From CAZYLZ01 sp964648335 (GTDB lineage Bacteria > Patescibacteriota > Minisyncoccia > Phycocordibacterales > UBA2100), in contig CAZYLZ010000005.1 of NCBI GenBank assembly GCA_964648335.1, positions 1-64,000 on the forward strand: DNA of 64,000 nt. Reading direction: 5' to 3'. The notes beneath the pieces are model-generated. The model saw only the letters and a program-made list of their open reading frames with translations, did no database searches and had not been told where the DNA came from. Of this stretch, positions 18,281-27,070 are shown piece by piece (the stretch's first letter is position 1; every line of letters starts with the position of its first letter). A program made the translations under genes and the position numbers.

Positions 18281-20023
18281 TTATTGGGGCGTCGTAGTCG
18301 GGTTGGAATATTCGGGATGGTGTTGCACGAGCCACAGAAAGAAGGGCTGCATGGCAGGCGCCGCACCGCTCAAGGTCCCCGCAGGTGCATGCTCCATGAG
18401 CGTTGCGAAGGCGTATTTTGGGCGCTCATACGGCCAGAATCCGATTGCCCACGAGTTCATGAACTGGTTGTGTGTTCCCTGCTGTGCCGTTCCTGTCTTT
18501 CCCGCAATCTGTACACCCGGAAGATTCAGCGAGTGCTCGGTTCCTTTTTCCCACGTCACAGCCATGCGCATGCCTTCGCGTACGACCTTCATATTCTTTT
18601 CCGAAACGTCGGTCTTGGTACCGATAGGAACTGATCCTTTTATAACGTGAGGCTCGTAAAGAGTGCCGCCATTTGCTATAGCAGAAACATACCGTGCGAC
18701 CTGGATTGGAGTCACCTGAAAGCCGTATTGTCCGATCGAGGTGTTGTAAGTATCTCCGAGACGCCACTCTTCGTCTGCGCCAAAGGCCTCCTTCTTCCAT
18801 GCGGGTGTCGGTATGATTCCGGACATCTCTCCTGGCAGCGCGATGCCGGTAGTCGTACCGAGCCCGAAATGACGTGCCCATTCATCAATCTTGGTAATAC
18901 CGAGACCCTTCTGTCCTTCGTATCCTCCGCCAATCGAATAAAAGTATACGTCCGACGACACGGCGATAGCCTGACGCATATCGGTCCAGCCGTGCGCACG
19001 CCAGTCTTTCATGATCGTGGGCTTGTCGGGCTGGTACGGGTTCGGAATTGTGATGAAGCCCGGACTAAATATTCCCTTGTCGGGCGTTATAATCTTTTCC
19101 ATGAGCGCCGCGGCAGCGAAGAGCGGCTTGACGATAGATCCGGGGGTATACGCGCCGGCGAGTGTACGGTCCAAAAACGGCGTATGCGTATCTGCGGTAT
19201 AGTCGGCAATGACTTCCTTCACTCCATCGGTCATTATCTGTGGCGAATAGTCGGGAAAGCTTGCGAGAGCTATAACCTCGCCGGTCTGCACGTCCATGAT
19301 GACCGAGGCGCCGCCGCGGAACCCAAATTCGCGAGCATGTGCGCTCAAGATGTCGTACAATTTTCCGTGCACCTCGGAATCTATCGAAAGGTGCAGATCT
19401 TCGCCATCGCGTGCCGGTTCGAGCATCTGCCCTTCCTGATTCTTACCCTTAGCATTCACTTCGGTGAGTATCTTGCCGTTTACCGCCCTGAGCTGCTCGT
19501 CGTACGTTTTCTCGACGCCCGCAAGCGGCGTGTATTCGGTGCGCCACCATGCACCTTGCGAGTCCGACTTAGGATAGCGTAGATAGCCGAGCACATGCCC
19601 GAGCCCCGCGATCGATGCATACTTTCGGAGCGAATACGGCTGCGTTGAGCTTGCGCGCACATTCCACGCCAGTTCTACCCCGTTGCGATCGTAGATGACG
19701 CCGCGTTCTCCGAAGATTACCGATGTATCGAGACGGTTCGATTCGGACACCACCGCGAAGTCCGAACCCTGGGTGATCTGGAGCGCATACGCCCGCGCAC
19801 CGTACCCTATACCAAACGCAACAAAAACAAATGCAATAAATGCGATTGCAAAGGGGCCGATGGGCTCTATCACTCGACCCTCGAGCTGCCGAGCATCATG
19901 CTCGGGTAAATTTGAAGAATCGAGAAAAATCTCGTCTGGCTCGATATCCATCGTCTTGCGAACGATGACGCCGCGACGCACGGATCGCCTGAACTGTCTC
20001 CATTTGCGTACAAGGCGGAACAT
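18281..20023 (-). CDS. mrdA: Penicillin-binding protein 2 (peptidoglycan transpeptidase)
   Basis: A 580-residue class B PBP. Basic cytoplasmic N-terminus, one membrane helix (about residues 55-75), dimerisation domain (DTSVIFGERGVIYDRNG), and the transpeptidase domain with the three active-site motifs: SIVK (in PGSIVKP), SSD (in AVSSDVYFY, the SxD form usual in PBP2) and KTGTAQ. It cross-links peptidoglycan for cell elongation. The start is set by a TGG-TATAGT extended -10 (20038-20030) ending 6 nt before ATG 20023, so it has its own leaderless promoter at the end of the mre operon. No rodA is visible nearby. Confidence 0.95.
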   Translation of the reverse strand: MFRLVRKWRQFRRSVRRGVIVRKTMDIEPDEIFLDSSNLPEHDARQLEGRVIEPIGPFAIAFIAFVFVAFGIGYGARAYALQITQGSDFAVVSESNRLDTSVIFGERGVIYDRNGVELAWNVRASSTQPYSLRKYASIAGLGHVLGYLRYPKSDSQGAWWRTEYTPLAGVEKTYDEQLRAVNGKILTEVNAKGKNQEGQMLEPARDGEDLHLSIDSEVHGKLYDILSAHAREFGFRGGASVIMDVQTGEVIALASFPDYSPQIMTDGVKEVIADYTADTHTPFLDRTLAGAYTPGSIVKPLFAAAALMEKIITPDKGIFSPGFITIPNPYQPDKPTIMKDWRAHGWTDMRQAIAVSSDVYFYSIGGGYEGQKGLGITKIDEWARHFGLGTTTGIALPGEMSGIIPTPAWKKEAFGADEEWRLGDTYNTSIGQYGFQVTPIQVARYVSAIANGGTLYEPHVIKGSVPIGTKTDVSEKNMKVVREGMRMAVTWEKGTEHSLNLPGVQIAGKTGTAQQGTHNQFMNSWAIGFWPYERPKYAFATLMEHAPAGTLSGAAPAMQPFFLWLVQHHPEYSNPTTTPQ

Positions 20024-20041
20024 GGTGCCACTATACCATTG

Positions 20042-20311
20042 TTAGAAATATGCTGACGAATGCGTCGCAGTAAGCTGACGCCGTATGGGCGCAAAAACGG
20101 CTACGATCATCGCTGCGGCTACAGTATTCACGAGTGGAATGCCCCAAAGACCCGACATCGGCATGAGCACCAGGTCCATAAAGGAGCCGAGAACTATGAC
20201 CTCGTATGCCGTCCAACGCAGTGAAAGGAGTACTGCGGGAACTATCGGCAGCCACCAAGGCCCTACGAGCCCGGCGGCGATCATGAAGCCGGTCAGAAAT
20301 CCGCGGATCAT
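20042..20311 (-). CDS. mreD: MreD-like membrane protein (short)
   Basis: An 89-residue, three-helix membrane protein in the canonical mreD slot between mreC and mrdA. Its ATG overlaps the mreC stop codon (ATGA), implying coupled translation. MreD proteins are usually about 160 residues, so this is either a minimal MreD or a truncated one. Family assignment rests mainly on position plus hydropathy (GFMIAAGLVGPWWLP, LRWTAYEVIVLGSFMDLVL). Confidence 0.7.
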   Translation of the reverse strand: MIRGFLTGFMIAAGLVGPWWLPIVPAVLLSLRWTAYEVIVLGSFMDLVLMPMSGLWGIPLVNTVAAAMIVAVFAPIRRQLTATHSSAYF

Positions 20312-21096
20312 GGCAGTTTCTCGACCGATACGTAGACCAGCGAGTTCGGATTGAATGGCAGAAGCACGTAGATCTTCTGAAGGGCATCAGACGGTTTTGC
20401 CTCGATATGCACGGTTGTACCGATCATGGTGCGTGTACCCGAGAGATACACCGGTGTACCAGTAGCGATCGAAACACCTCGCGGAACATCGACGGAACCC
20501 GAGCTGTTGCCATGACCTTCGAACGAGAGAGGCCCGGCGTCAAGGATCGAGATCTTTTGCCTCTCTCCTGCTTTTGTATAAAGCTGCACGAGTGCTGAGT
20601 GTGCGTCGGCGCTCGCCACAGACCCGATTCCGACACCGCCGGGCCCCCGCACGCCAGCACCAACGGCAATACCGTCGGCGGTGCCTGCGCGTATCGCAAT
20701 CGTGTCATACAACGAAGCATCAAGGCTCGACATGACACGAGCCGTGAGAAACCTGGCGTTTTCGTCGACCGCATTGGTAAGCTCCCGCAGGGCCGCGTTC
20801 TCGTCTTTTAGGATGTCGTTCTCGAGCTTGTTTTCCTGCAGCATCTCGACCAACGAGCGAAGCTGTGCGTTTTCCCGTGCCAACTGTGCTCGAGACGAGA
20901 AGAAGCCTGTGGACAAGACCGAAGTGGTGACGCGGCCCGTCATGCTCCATGTCATACCTGCGATTGAACGCGCATACCCCGAGAGCTGCTGATGCGTTGC
21001 GAAGTTGATCGCGAATAGAGCGACAAGGGCCACTACGGCGACCGCGACAGAGCGCGGGACGCGTCTTTGATTAGTGCGTCGGTATGAGTTCATCAT
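20308..21096 (-). CDS. mreC: Rod-shape protein MreC
   Basis: A 262-residue MreC: a short basic cytoplasmic tail (RRTNQRRVPR), one membrane helix (about 15-35), a coiled coil (about 70-110, ARENAQLRSLVEMLQ) and the periplasmic beta-rich domain (GTADGIAVGAGVRGPGGVGIG ... TPVYLSGTRTMIGTTV). MreC links cytoplasmic MreB to wall synthases in the elongasome. The start overlaps the end of mreB by 26 nt, so the two are translated from one mRNA. Confidence 0.93.
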   Translation of the reverse strand: MMNSYRRTNQRRVPRSVAVAVVALVALFAINFATHQQLSGYARSIAGMTWSMTGRVTTSVLSTGFFSSRAQLARENAQLRSLVEMLQENKLENDILKDENAALRELTNAVDENARFLTARVMSSLDASLYDTIAIRAGTADGIAVGAGVRGPGGVGIGSVASADAHSALVQLYTKAGERQKISILDAGPLSFEGHGNSSGSVDVPRGVSIATGTPVYLSGTRTMIGTTVHIEAKPSDALQKIYVLLPFNPNSLVYVSVEKLP

Positions 21097-22162
21097 CGGT
21101 CATAAGGAGCGCATCTCGATACAGTTCGAAGTTGTCGAGTATTGCCGCCGTACCGCGGACAACTGCGGTAAGCGGGTCGGGAGCAACCTTTATGAGCACC
21201 CCAGTGGTTTCCGTAAGCAGTTCAGGCAGGCCCTTGATAAGCGCGCCGCCGCCGGCAAGATAAATGCCGCGCTGCATCACATCGGCCAACACTTCCGGCG
21301 GCGTGGTCTCGAGGACCTCTTTGATCGAATCGATCAATTCATCTATCGAATGTGCTATCGCGTTACGGACATCGGTGTCAGTCACTGCCACTTCGCGTGG
21401 CAGACCCGAAACCAGGTCTCGGCCACGGACAGATCCGTGCACGGCGTCTCGCGCTTCGATCACAGAACCGACCAGTATCTTTATGTCCTCGGCACTCTTC
21501 TCGCCGACGAGTATCTTGAACTCGTTGCGAATATAGCTGATGATGTCGCTATTAAAGCGGTCGCCGGCGATACGCACATTGCGCGCACTCACCATGCCCC
21601 CCATAGAAACGACGCCGATGTCCGTGGTTCCGCCGCCGATGTCGATGACCATACTACCGCTCGGATCATGCACCGGAAGGCCAATGCCGATAGCCGCGGC
21701 CATAGGCTCTTCGATTATGTGCACCTCCCGCGCACCCGCGTTCTTGGCTGCGTCGCGCACCGCGCGGACCTCGACCGATGTGATCCCCGACGGCACTCCT
21801 ATGACCACGCGCGGTCCGAACAGCTTGGACGAGCCCTGCTGGGCCTTATTAAGAAGGTACGCGAGCATCTCTTCGGTCACCTCGAAGTCAGAGATGACAC
21901 CGTCGACCAATGGACGTACCGCCACGATGTGCGACGGCGTACGACCGAGCATGTCCTTGGCCTGCGATCCTATGGCGACGACCTGATTCGTCTTCTGGTT
22001 CAATGCGACGATCGAAGGCTCGTTGATAACGATCCCTTTGCCCTTCACGTAAACGAGCGTATTGGCTGTGCCGAGATCGATCCCGATATCGTTGCTGAAC
22101 CTCGCCATAAACGACGAGCCGAACGGAGGCTTGTTTTTCTTTTTTTGGGAAAGTTCGGCCAT
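21071..22162 (-). CDS. mreB: Rod-shape actin homologue MreB (copy 1)
   Basis: A 363-residue MreB with actin-fold phosphate loops: GIDLGTANTLVYV near residue 28, the connecting RTPSHIVAVRPL region, and phosphate 2 VIDIGGGTTDIGV near 173, with the adenosine motif YLAGGGALIKGL near 307. A lysine-rich N-terminal extension (SQKKKNKPP) precedes the domain. MreB polymers organise side-wall growth. It is the first mre gene, 3 nt after the proS stop, and is followed by overlapping mreC and mreD. A second mreB lies at 25972-26988. Confidence 0.95.
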   Translation of the reverse strand: MAELSQKKKNKPPFGSSFMARFSNDIGIDLGTANTLVYVKGKGIVINEPSIVALNQKTNQVVAIGSQAKDMLGRTPSHIVAVRPLVDGVISDFEVTEEMLAYLLNKAQQGSSKLFGPRVVIGVPSGITSVEVRAVRDAAKNAGAREVHIIEEPMAAAIGIGLPVHDPSGSMVIDIGGGTTDIGVVSMGGMVSARNVRIAGDRFNSDIISYIRNEFKILVGEKSAEDIKILVGSVIEARDAVHGSVRGRDLVSGLPREVAVTDTDVRNAIAHSIDELIDSIKEVLETTPPEVLADVMQRGIYLAGGGALIKGLPELLTETTGVLIKVAPDPLTAVVRGTAAILDNFELYRDALLMTDDELIPTH

Positions 22163-22165
22163 GGA

Positions 22166-23419
22166 TTATTTTTCGAAATATTCGAGGATGCCGCTCTCGG
22201 GCACAAAGGTCGATTCGTGCGTCTTACGCTGCACGATCTCGACGCCGCCTTGCGCGATGGTCTTTTCGGACACAATGAGTCGCACCGGTACGCCGATGAG
22301 GTCAGAATCTGCGAACTTCTCTCCTGCACGGGCGTCGCGATCGTCGTAGAGGACCTCGATGCCTTCGTCGGTAAGCATCTCGTAGATACGGTTCGCCTCT
22401 TCCACGACTTCGGGACTCTTTCCGACCACTGATATCAGATGGACCGAGAACGGCGCGACCGCCTTAGGCCATACAAGCCCTTTCTCATCGGCGAGCGCCT
22501 CGACGATGGCACCCATAAGACGTCCCGGACCGATGCCGTAGCACCCCATGACAACCGGGATCTCTGCTCCCGTCTCGTCCTTATACGTAAGTCCGAGCTC
22601 GTCTGAGAAACGCGTTCCGAGCGGGAAGATGTTTCCTACCTCGATCGCTTTCTTCTCGACGAGGTCCGCCTTTTTGAGGCCGATATCGGCGAGTATCTCG
22701 TCGGTATGAACTTCTTTGTTGACCGCGATCCGCTTCGCCTCGCTCACGTATATGACATCTTCCCCCGCATCACAGATCATTTGGTACTCGTCGCTGAACT
22801 TTGAGAACGATCCGCCTGACGCGAACGTGCGGTATGTGCGGTCGCCGATGCCTACCTTGGCGAAGATGGTTTCGTACGCTTTTGCGCACTCCTCGTAAAA
22901 TTTTCGGAAATCAGCATCATCTTTACTGAACGAATAGAGATCCTTCATTACGAACTCGCGTACGCGCATGATCCCGCTCTTCGCGCGCAGCTCATTGCGG
23001 AACTTCGTCTGGAACTGATAGACATATCGCGGAAGGTCTTTATACGATTCGATATATTCGGACATGAGCGCGGTCACCGGCTCTTCGTGCGTGGTTCCAA
23101 GCCCAAGCTCGCCACCCGATTTGAGATTCGTCTTGAACCATACGTCGATCACCGCATCGTCCCATCGGCCCGTTTTCTTCCAATGTTCAGGACTCTGCAG
23201 CGCTGTCATGGCAATCTCTTGACCTCCGATTTTGTTCATTTCGGTCCTGATGATGTCTTCGATGCGCTTGAACGTTCTAAGACCGAGTGGCAAGAGCGAG
23301 TACACACCTGCCATCTCTTTATGGATGAAGCCGGCGCGAATAAGGAGTTGTGCGTTCGTAGACACTTCGTCTTTCGGGGCATCCTTGCGCGTCTTCGTAA
23401 AGAGCTGCGATTGACGCAC
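22166..23419 (-). CDS. proS: Prolyl-tRNA synthetase, compact form
   Basis: A class II ProRS of 417 residues: TKTRKDAPKDE near the N-terminus, the catalytic blocks LGTTHEEPVTALM and FRNELRAKSGIMRVREF, motif 3 GCYGIGPGRLMGA, and the anticodon-binding C-terminal domain. The large editing (INS) domain found in the E. coli type enzyme is missing, which explains the short length. The start was set at GTG 23419 because GGAGG lies 10 nt upstream and the resulting N-terminus (RQSQLFTKT) matches the family. The ATG at 23467 overlaps a -10-like TAGTAT and is unlikely to be used. Confidence 0.9.
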   Translation of the reverse strand: MRQSQLFTKTRKDAPKDEVSTNAQLLIRAGFIHKEMAGVYSLLPLGLRTFKRIEDIIRTEMNKIGGQEIAMTALQSPEHWKKTGRWDDAVIDVWFKTNLKSGGELGLGTTHEEPVTALMSEYIESYKDLPRYVYQFQTKFRNELRAKSGIMRVREFVMKDLYSFSKDDADFRKFYEECAKAYETIFAKVGIGDRTYRTFASGGSFSKFSDEYQMICDAGEDVIYVSEAKRIAVNKEVHTDEILADIGLKKADLVEKKAIEVGNIFPLGTRFSDELGLTYKDETGAEIPVVMGCYGIGPGRLMGAIVEALADEKGLVWPKAVAPFSVHLISVVGKSPEVVEEANRIYEMLTDEGIEVLYDDRDARAGEKFADSDLIGVPVRLIVSEKTIAQGGVEIVQRKTHESTFVPESGILEYFEK

Positions 23420-23545
23420 GCCAAAATTTCCTCCATTTACGCCTCGGTGCTGTGATTGCTTCGCCATACTATGTTTTGCTAATTTATGAAAATGAATTGA
23501 TACAAAGAATACGCCTATGTCAGTGCATAGTATCGGAAATGAAGG

Positions 23546-23566
23546 GTAAGGTCAAAAAAGCCTTAC
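23546..23566 (-). terminator. Weak hairpin after rseP
   Basis: GTAAGG/CCTTAC stem with a T-rich loop on the minus strand just after the rseP stop. It has no clear T tract after the stem, so termination is uncertain. Confidence 0.35.
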
Positions 23567-23573
23567 TATGCCT

Positions 23574-24674
23574 TCAGTATCGGAAGATATGCATGATGTC
23601 GTGGTACGTCACAACACCCATGAAAAGGATTATGAGGAGAAAGCCGAGCATATTGACTATATCGACAATGAACTTCGGAATAGGTCGGCGGATGATCGCC
23701 TCGATCGAAACAACGACGATTCGTCCACCATCGAGCGCAGGCAAGGGTACCAGGTTGATGATAGCGAGATTGACGGCGATAACTGCCGCGAGCTCGAGCA
23801 GATAGCCCAATCCGTGATTCTCGGCCTCTCCCACGACCGACACGAGACCTACCGGCCCGACCACCTGTGATATGTCGGGAGTTCCGTTCAAAGCTCCCTT
23901 GATGAGAGAGACGAGACCAGCGAACGTCGACTTGAAAGCACCTTTCGTGTAGTCGCCTGCCTGTGCGAAGGCCTCGAGAAGCGGCAAGTGTACCGGCGCT
24001 ACTTCTGCGAGGGCTATGCCGAGTGCCGGAGATGCCGGAGACCCCTCGATGATCGCCTGTACTGGTGACATGCGGACTTCGGTCGTTACGCCTTGACGCA
24101 GATACGTTATGGTGAGTTCCGAACCCGGATGTGCTCGTACGTATGTCACTACTTCGTTCGGAAGATTCTGCTCCGGCGATTCGCCCTTCGTGTCAACGAT
24201 CGAAAGTATCTCGTCCCCCACCTTCATACCCGAAATGGCAGCAGGCGACTCCGCGATCACCTCGGATACCACGAGATGTGCATTCGGCATCGGGATATTG
24301 TCGACAACGGCAAGCATTCCGCTATGGAGCGCAAGTGCAAAGAGAACCCATGCCGCGATTGCGTTCATCACAACTCCCGCAAAAAGCACTATGAGCTGCT
24401 TCCAACGTGCCGCTCCATGAAAGCTCCGCTTCCCAGGCTTACCTCCCTTGTCGAGCGAATCGTCCTCGCCCGACAGTCGCACAAAACCACCAAACGGCAG
24501 CCAGTTGAGCGTGTACTCGGTCTCTGCGATCTTTCCCAAACTCATCGCGCGCGGCGGATACCCGACGCCAAATTCTTCGACATCGATACCAAAGAGCTTT
24601 GCAGCTATAAAATGGCCCAACTCGTGGATTACGATGAGCCCCACCAAGATGCAGACGACCGCGAGAATCGGCAT
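23574..24674 (-). CDS. rseP: Site-2 intramembrane metalloprotease RseP/RasP
   Basis: A 366-residue S2P protease: the zinc motif HELGHF in the first helix (about residues 18-23), a PDZ domain in the middle (ESPAAISGMKVGDEILSI), the second metal-ligand region NLVPLPALDGGRI near residue 305, and four membrane segments in all. It would cleave membrane-bound regulators or remnant signal peptides. It starts 1 nt after the frr stop and is co-transcribed with frr. Confidence 0.95.
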   Translation of the reverse strand: MPILAVVCILVGLIVIHELGHFIAAKLFGIDVEEFGVGYPPRAMSLGKIAETEYTLNWLPFGGFVRLSGEDDSLDKGGKPGKRSFHGAARWKQLIVLFAGVVMNAIAAWVLFALALHSGMLAVVDNIPMPNAHLVVSEVIAESPAAISGMKVGDEILSIVDTKGESPEQNLPNEVVTYVRAHPGSELTITYLRQGVTTEVRMSPVQAIIEGSPASPALGIALAEVAPVHLPLLEAFAQAGDYTKGAFKSTFAGLVSLIKGALNGTPDISQVVGPVGLVSVVGEAENHGLGYLLELAAVIAVNLAIINLVPLPALDGGRIVVVSIEAIIRRPIPKFIVDIVNMLGFLLIILFMGVVTYHDIMHIFRY

Positions 24675-24675
24675 G

Positions 24676-25224
24676 CTAGCTAGTTATTTCCTGCTCTTTG
24701 CGAACGTAGCTCTCTTCGAGGGATTTGTTGGCTCCGTCAATCTTTTTTTGGAGCTCGTCTTTGAGGCTGAATTTGTCGTCTTCGGTCAAGGTGCCCTCGC
24801 GCTCCTTGAGTTGGATGTCGCTCCATATCTCGTCACGTTCGTGACGCAGGGTTGTGCGAGCATCCTCGAGCTTCTGCTTTGCGAGTTTCAAGAGCTGTGT
24901 GCGTCGCTCACCGGTGAGTTCCGGAAACGTGACACGCACGGTCGTTCCGTCTGTCGAGGTGCCCACACCGAGGTCTGCCGCTACGATTGCCTTCTCTATC
25001 TCCTTTATGAGACTAGGGTCGTATGCGGATACACGCAAAATCCGTGCCTCTTCGACACCAACGTTAGCGATCTGTTTGAGCGGGCTGCGCGATCCATACG
25101 CGTTTACCTGGACGCTATCCAAAAGAGCCGGTGCCGCTCGTCCGGTCCTGATGCCACTGAATTCCTGGATGAGCCATGCTTTTGTGGCTGCGATCTTCCT
25201 ATCGAATGCTGCAAAATCGTACAT
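24676..25224 (-). CDS. frr: Ribosome recycling factor
   Basis: A 182-residue RRF: the GIRTGRAAPALLDSVQVNAYGS segment near residues 24-45 and VRVTFPELTGERRTQL near 97-112 are diagnostic, followed by the long three-helix bundle. It releases post-termination ribosomes with EF-G. An extended -10 (TGC-TAAACT, 25240-25232) ends 7 nt before the ATG: leaderless. rseP follows in the same transcript. Confidence 0.96.
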   Translation of the reverse strand: MYDFAAFDRKIAATKAWLIQEFSGIRTGRAAPALLDSVQVNAYGSRSPLKQIANVGVEEARILRVSAYDPSLIKEIEKAIVAADLGVGTSTDGTTVRVTFPELTGERRTQLLKLAKQKLEDARTTLRHERDEIWSDIQLKEREGTLTEDDKFSLKDELQKKIDGANKSLEESYVRKEQEITS

Positions 25225-25246
25225 AGATATTAGTTTAGCATGAGTA

Positions 25247-25918
25247 CTAAGCGGCCTTCACCCGCGGAACCAAGAGTGCCACCTGCTCGAGCATCATCTT
25301 GAGCGATGCGGTTCCGGCAGCGATGTGCCGGCGAGCCCGCCAAATCGCGCGCAGGCCGTCGGCAAACGCGATATTGCGGCTCATCGAACCGAGTATCCGC
25401 TCGAGTTCTGACAAAAGTGACATAACGCGCTCGGTATCGCGCTCTTCGGTGAACTTCTTCGTGAGCTCGATACGCTCGGCAAACGAGTCAGACAAGAAGG
25501 TGCGAGCGAGCGTGACCGCACCAGCATCGTGGGTACGGTACTCGAGCAAGTGCATGCGCGAACGTAACGTTGGAAGAAGTGCGCGAGCTGCAGGCACGAC
25601 GAAGAAAAACACCGAGGATCCCGTCGGCTCCTCGAGCAATTTTAGCAGACTATTCTGTGCTTCGCGTGAAATCGCAGATGTGGTGACGAGGAAGTACCGT
25701 CGCTCGCCGCGCACTGGCTTTGATGCCGCTTGAGATATGAGATGCGCCGCTTCGTCAACGCCAAACGAAACGGTAAAATCCGAGACAAAGTCGGGATTCC
25801 CACGAGTCGCTATACCGAGCCGTTCGAGGTCTGACACCAGTAGCGCTGCTGTCTCTTTTGTACCGCTTGCAAGGTATGCATGGTGGAATCGCGCAGGATC
25901 CTTCGGGAGGTTTTGCAT
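25247..25918 (-). CDS. holB: DNA polymerase III delta-prime-like clamp-loader protein
   Basis: A 223-residue AAA+-like protein. The recognisable block is SREAQNSLLKLLEEPTGSSVFFFVV, as in delta-prime and gamma/tau subunits, followed by LLPTLRSRM (sensor region) and a helical C-terminus. The N-terminus (LASGTKETAALL) lacks a Walker A lysine, as expected for a non-ATPase delta-prime subunit. It probably helps load the sliding clamp. An extended -10 (TGC-TACCAT, 25933-25925) ends 6 nt before ATG 25918, so the longer in-frame start at 25963 is not needed. Confidence 0.8.
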   Translation of the reverse strand: MQNLPKDPARFHHAYLASGTKETAALLVSDLERLGIATRGNPDFVSDFTVSFGVDEAAHLISQAASKPVRGERRYFLVTTSAISREAQNSLLKLLEEPTGSSVFFFVVPAARALLPTLRSRMHLLEYRTHDAGAVTLARTFLSDSFAERIELTKKFTEERDTERVMSLLSELERILGSMSRNIAFADGLRAIWRARRHIAAGTASLKMMLEQVALLVPRVKAA

Positions 25919-25971
25919 ACCACTATGGTAGCAGGAATCTGCCACCCCTGGAATGGGCCGCAAAAGACAGC

Positions 25972-26988
25972 TTATCGTTTTGCGATGATAGCCTTCTTGT
26001 AAACGTCGAGGTGTTTGAGCGCCTCTCCGGTTCCGCGTGCCACGCAGTACTGTGCGCCCTCTGCCATCTTTGCCTTGACCCCAGTGCGGCGGAAGACGAG
26101 CTCGGGCAGATTTCTTAGCTGTGACGATCCTCCGGTCATAGTAATGCCATGATCGATGATGTCAGATGCGAGCTCGGGCGGAGTCTCCTGCAGGACATCA
26201 CGAATTGCACCCACCATGAGCCGTAATTCGCGCGAGATTGCGCGCACCACCTCGTTCGTCGAAATTTCGATGGTCCTGGGTAATCCCGTAAGAAAATCCC
26301 TGCCCTTGACCGACATAGTGAGCTCTTCTTCCATAGGGACGGCCGATCCGACCCCGATCTTGACCATCTCGGCGGTCTTGTCTCCGATACCAAGGTTGTG
26401 CGTCTTCTTTATATAGTCGGCGATCGCATGATCGATACGGTTACCCGCACACTTTACCGACGTTGATGCAACGATGCCGCCGAGCGAGATGACGGCCACG
26501 TCGGTCGTACCACCGCCGATATCTACAACCATGTGCCCGCGCGCTTCGTGAATAGGGATGCCGGCTCCGATTGCGGCGAGAATCGGCTCTTTCACCACGA
26601 ACGCCTCCTTGGCACCCGCCTTGGTAGCCGCTTCGATTACGGCACGCCGCTCGGTCGAAGTGACTCCTGCCGGTACCGACACCATGACCTCGGGACGGAA
26701 TAGGTTGAAGCGTCCGAGCGCCTTCTGTATGTAGTAGCGGAGCATTGCTTCGGTCACGCGATAATCCGCGATGACTCCGTCCTTCATGGGACGGTACGCG
26801 ATGATGGTGTCGGGAGTGCGACCGATCATCTCTTTGGCATCGTTGCCGATGGCAAGGATCTTGTTGTCTGCCTTTGAAACGGCGACGACCGACGGCTCGT
26901 TGAGTACAATCCCCTTGCCAGGGACGTAGACGAGCACGGTCGTGGTTCCGAGATCGATACCGAGTTTCGGTGAAAAAGAGAACGACAT
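25972..26988 (-). CDS. mreB: MreB-like actin homologue (copy 2)
   Basis: A 338-residue MreB/Mbl-type protein with GIDLGTTTVLVYV (phosphate 1), VVDIGGGTTDVAV (phosphate 2) and GGSSQLRNLPEL near the C-terminus. It differs clearly from copy 1 (for example TTTVLVYV versus TANTLVYV), so it is a true paralogue, not a recent duplicate. A -10 TACTAT (27000-26995) ends 6 nt before ATG 26988, giving a leaderless monocistronic mRNA, divergent from priA. Two paralogues may specialise in shape or division (inference). Confidence 0.93.
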   Translation of the reverse strand: MSFSFSPKLGIDLGTTTVLVYVPGKGIVLNEPSVVAVSKADNKILAIGNDAKEMIGRTPDTIIAYRPMKDGVIADYRVTEAMLRYYIQKALGRFNLFRPEVMVSVPAGVTSTERRAVIEAATKAGAKEAFVVKEPILAAIGAGIPIHEARGHMVVDIGGGTTDVAVISLGGIVASTSVKCAGNRIDHAIADYIKKTHNLGIGDKTAEMVKIGVGSAVPMEEELTMSVKGRDFLTGLPRTIEISTNEVVRAISRELRLMVGAIRDVLQETPPELASDIIDHGITMTGGSSQLRNLPELVFRRTGVKAKMAEGAQYCVARGTGEALKHLDVYKKAIIAKR

Positions 26989-27070
26989 CCGGGAATAGTA
27001 CGCAATCGGAGAGTAAATAGCAAAAAACGCTCGCAGATGAACACGATTTCGATTTGCTATCATGGGCAGC

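Noticed and set aside
21074..22432. 452-codon plus-strand frame over mreB and the end of proS
   Set aside because: It is antisense to unmistakable mreB and proS; no SD, promoter or domain.
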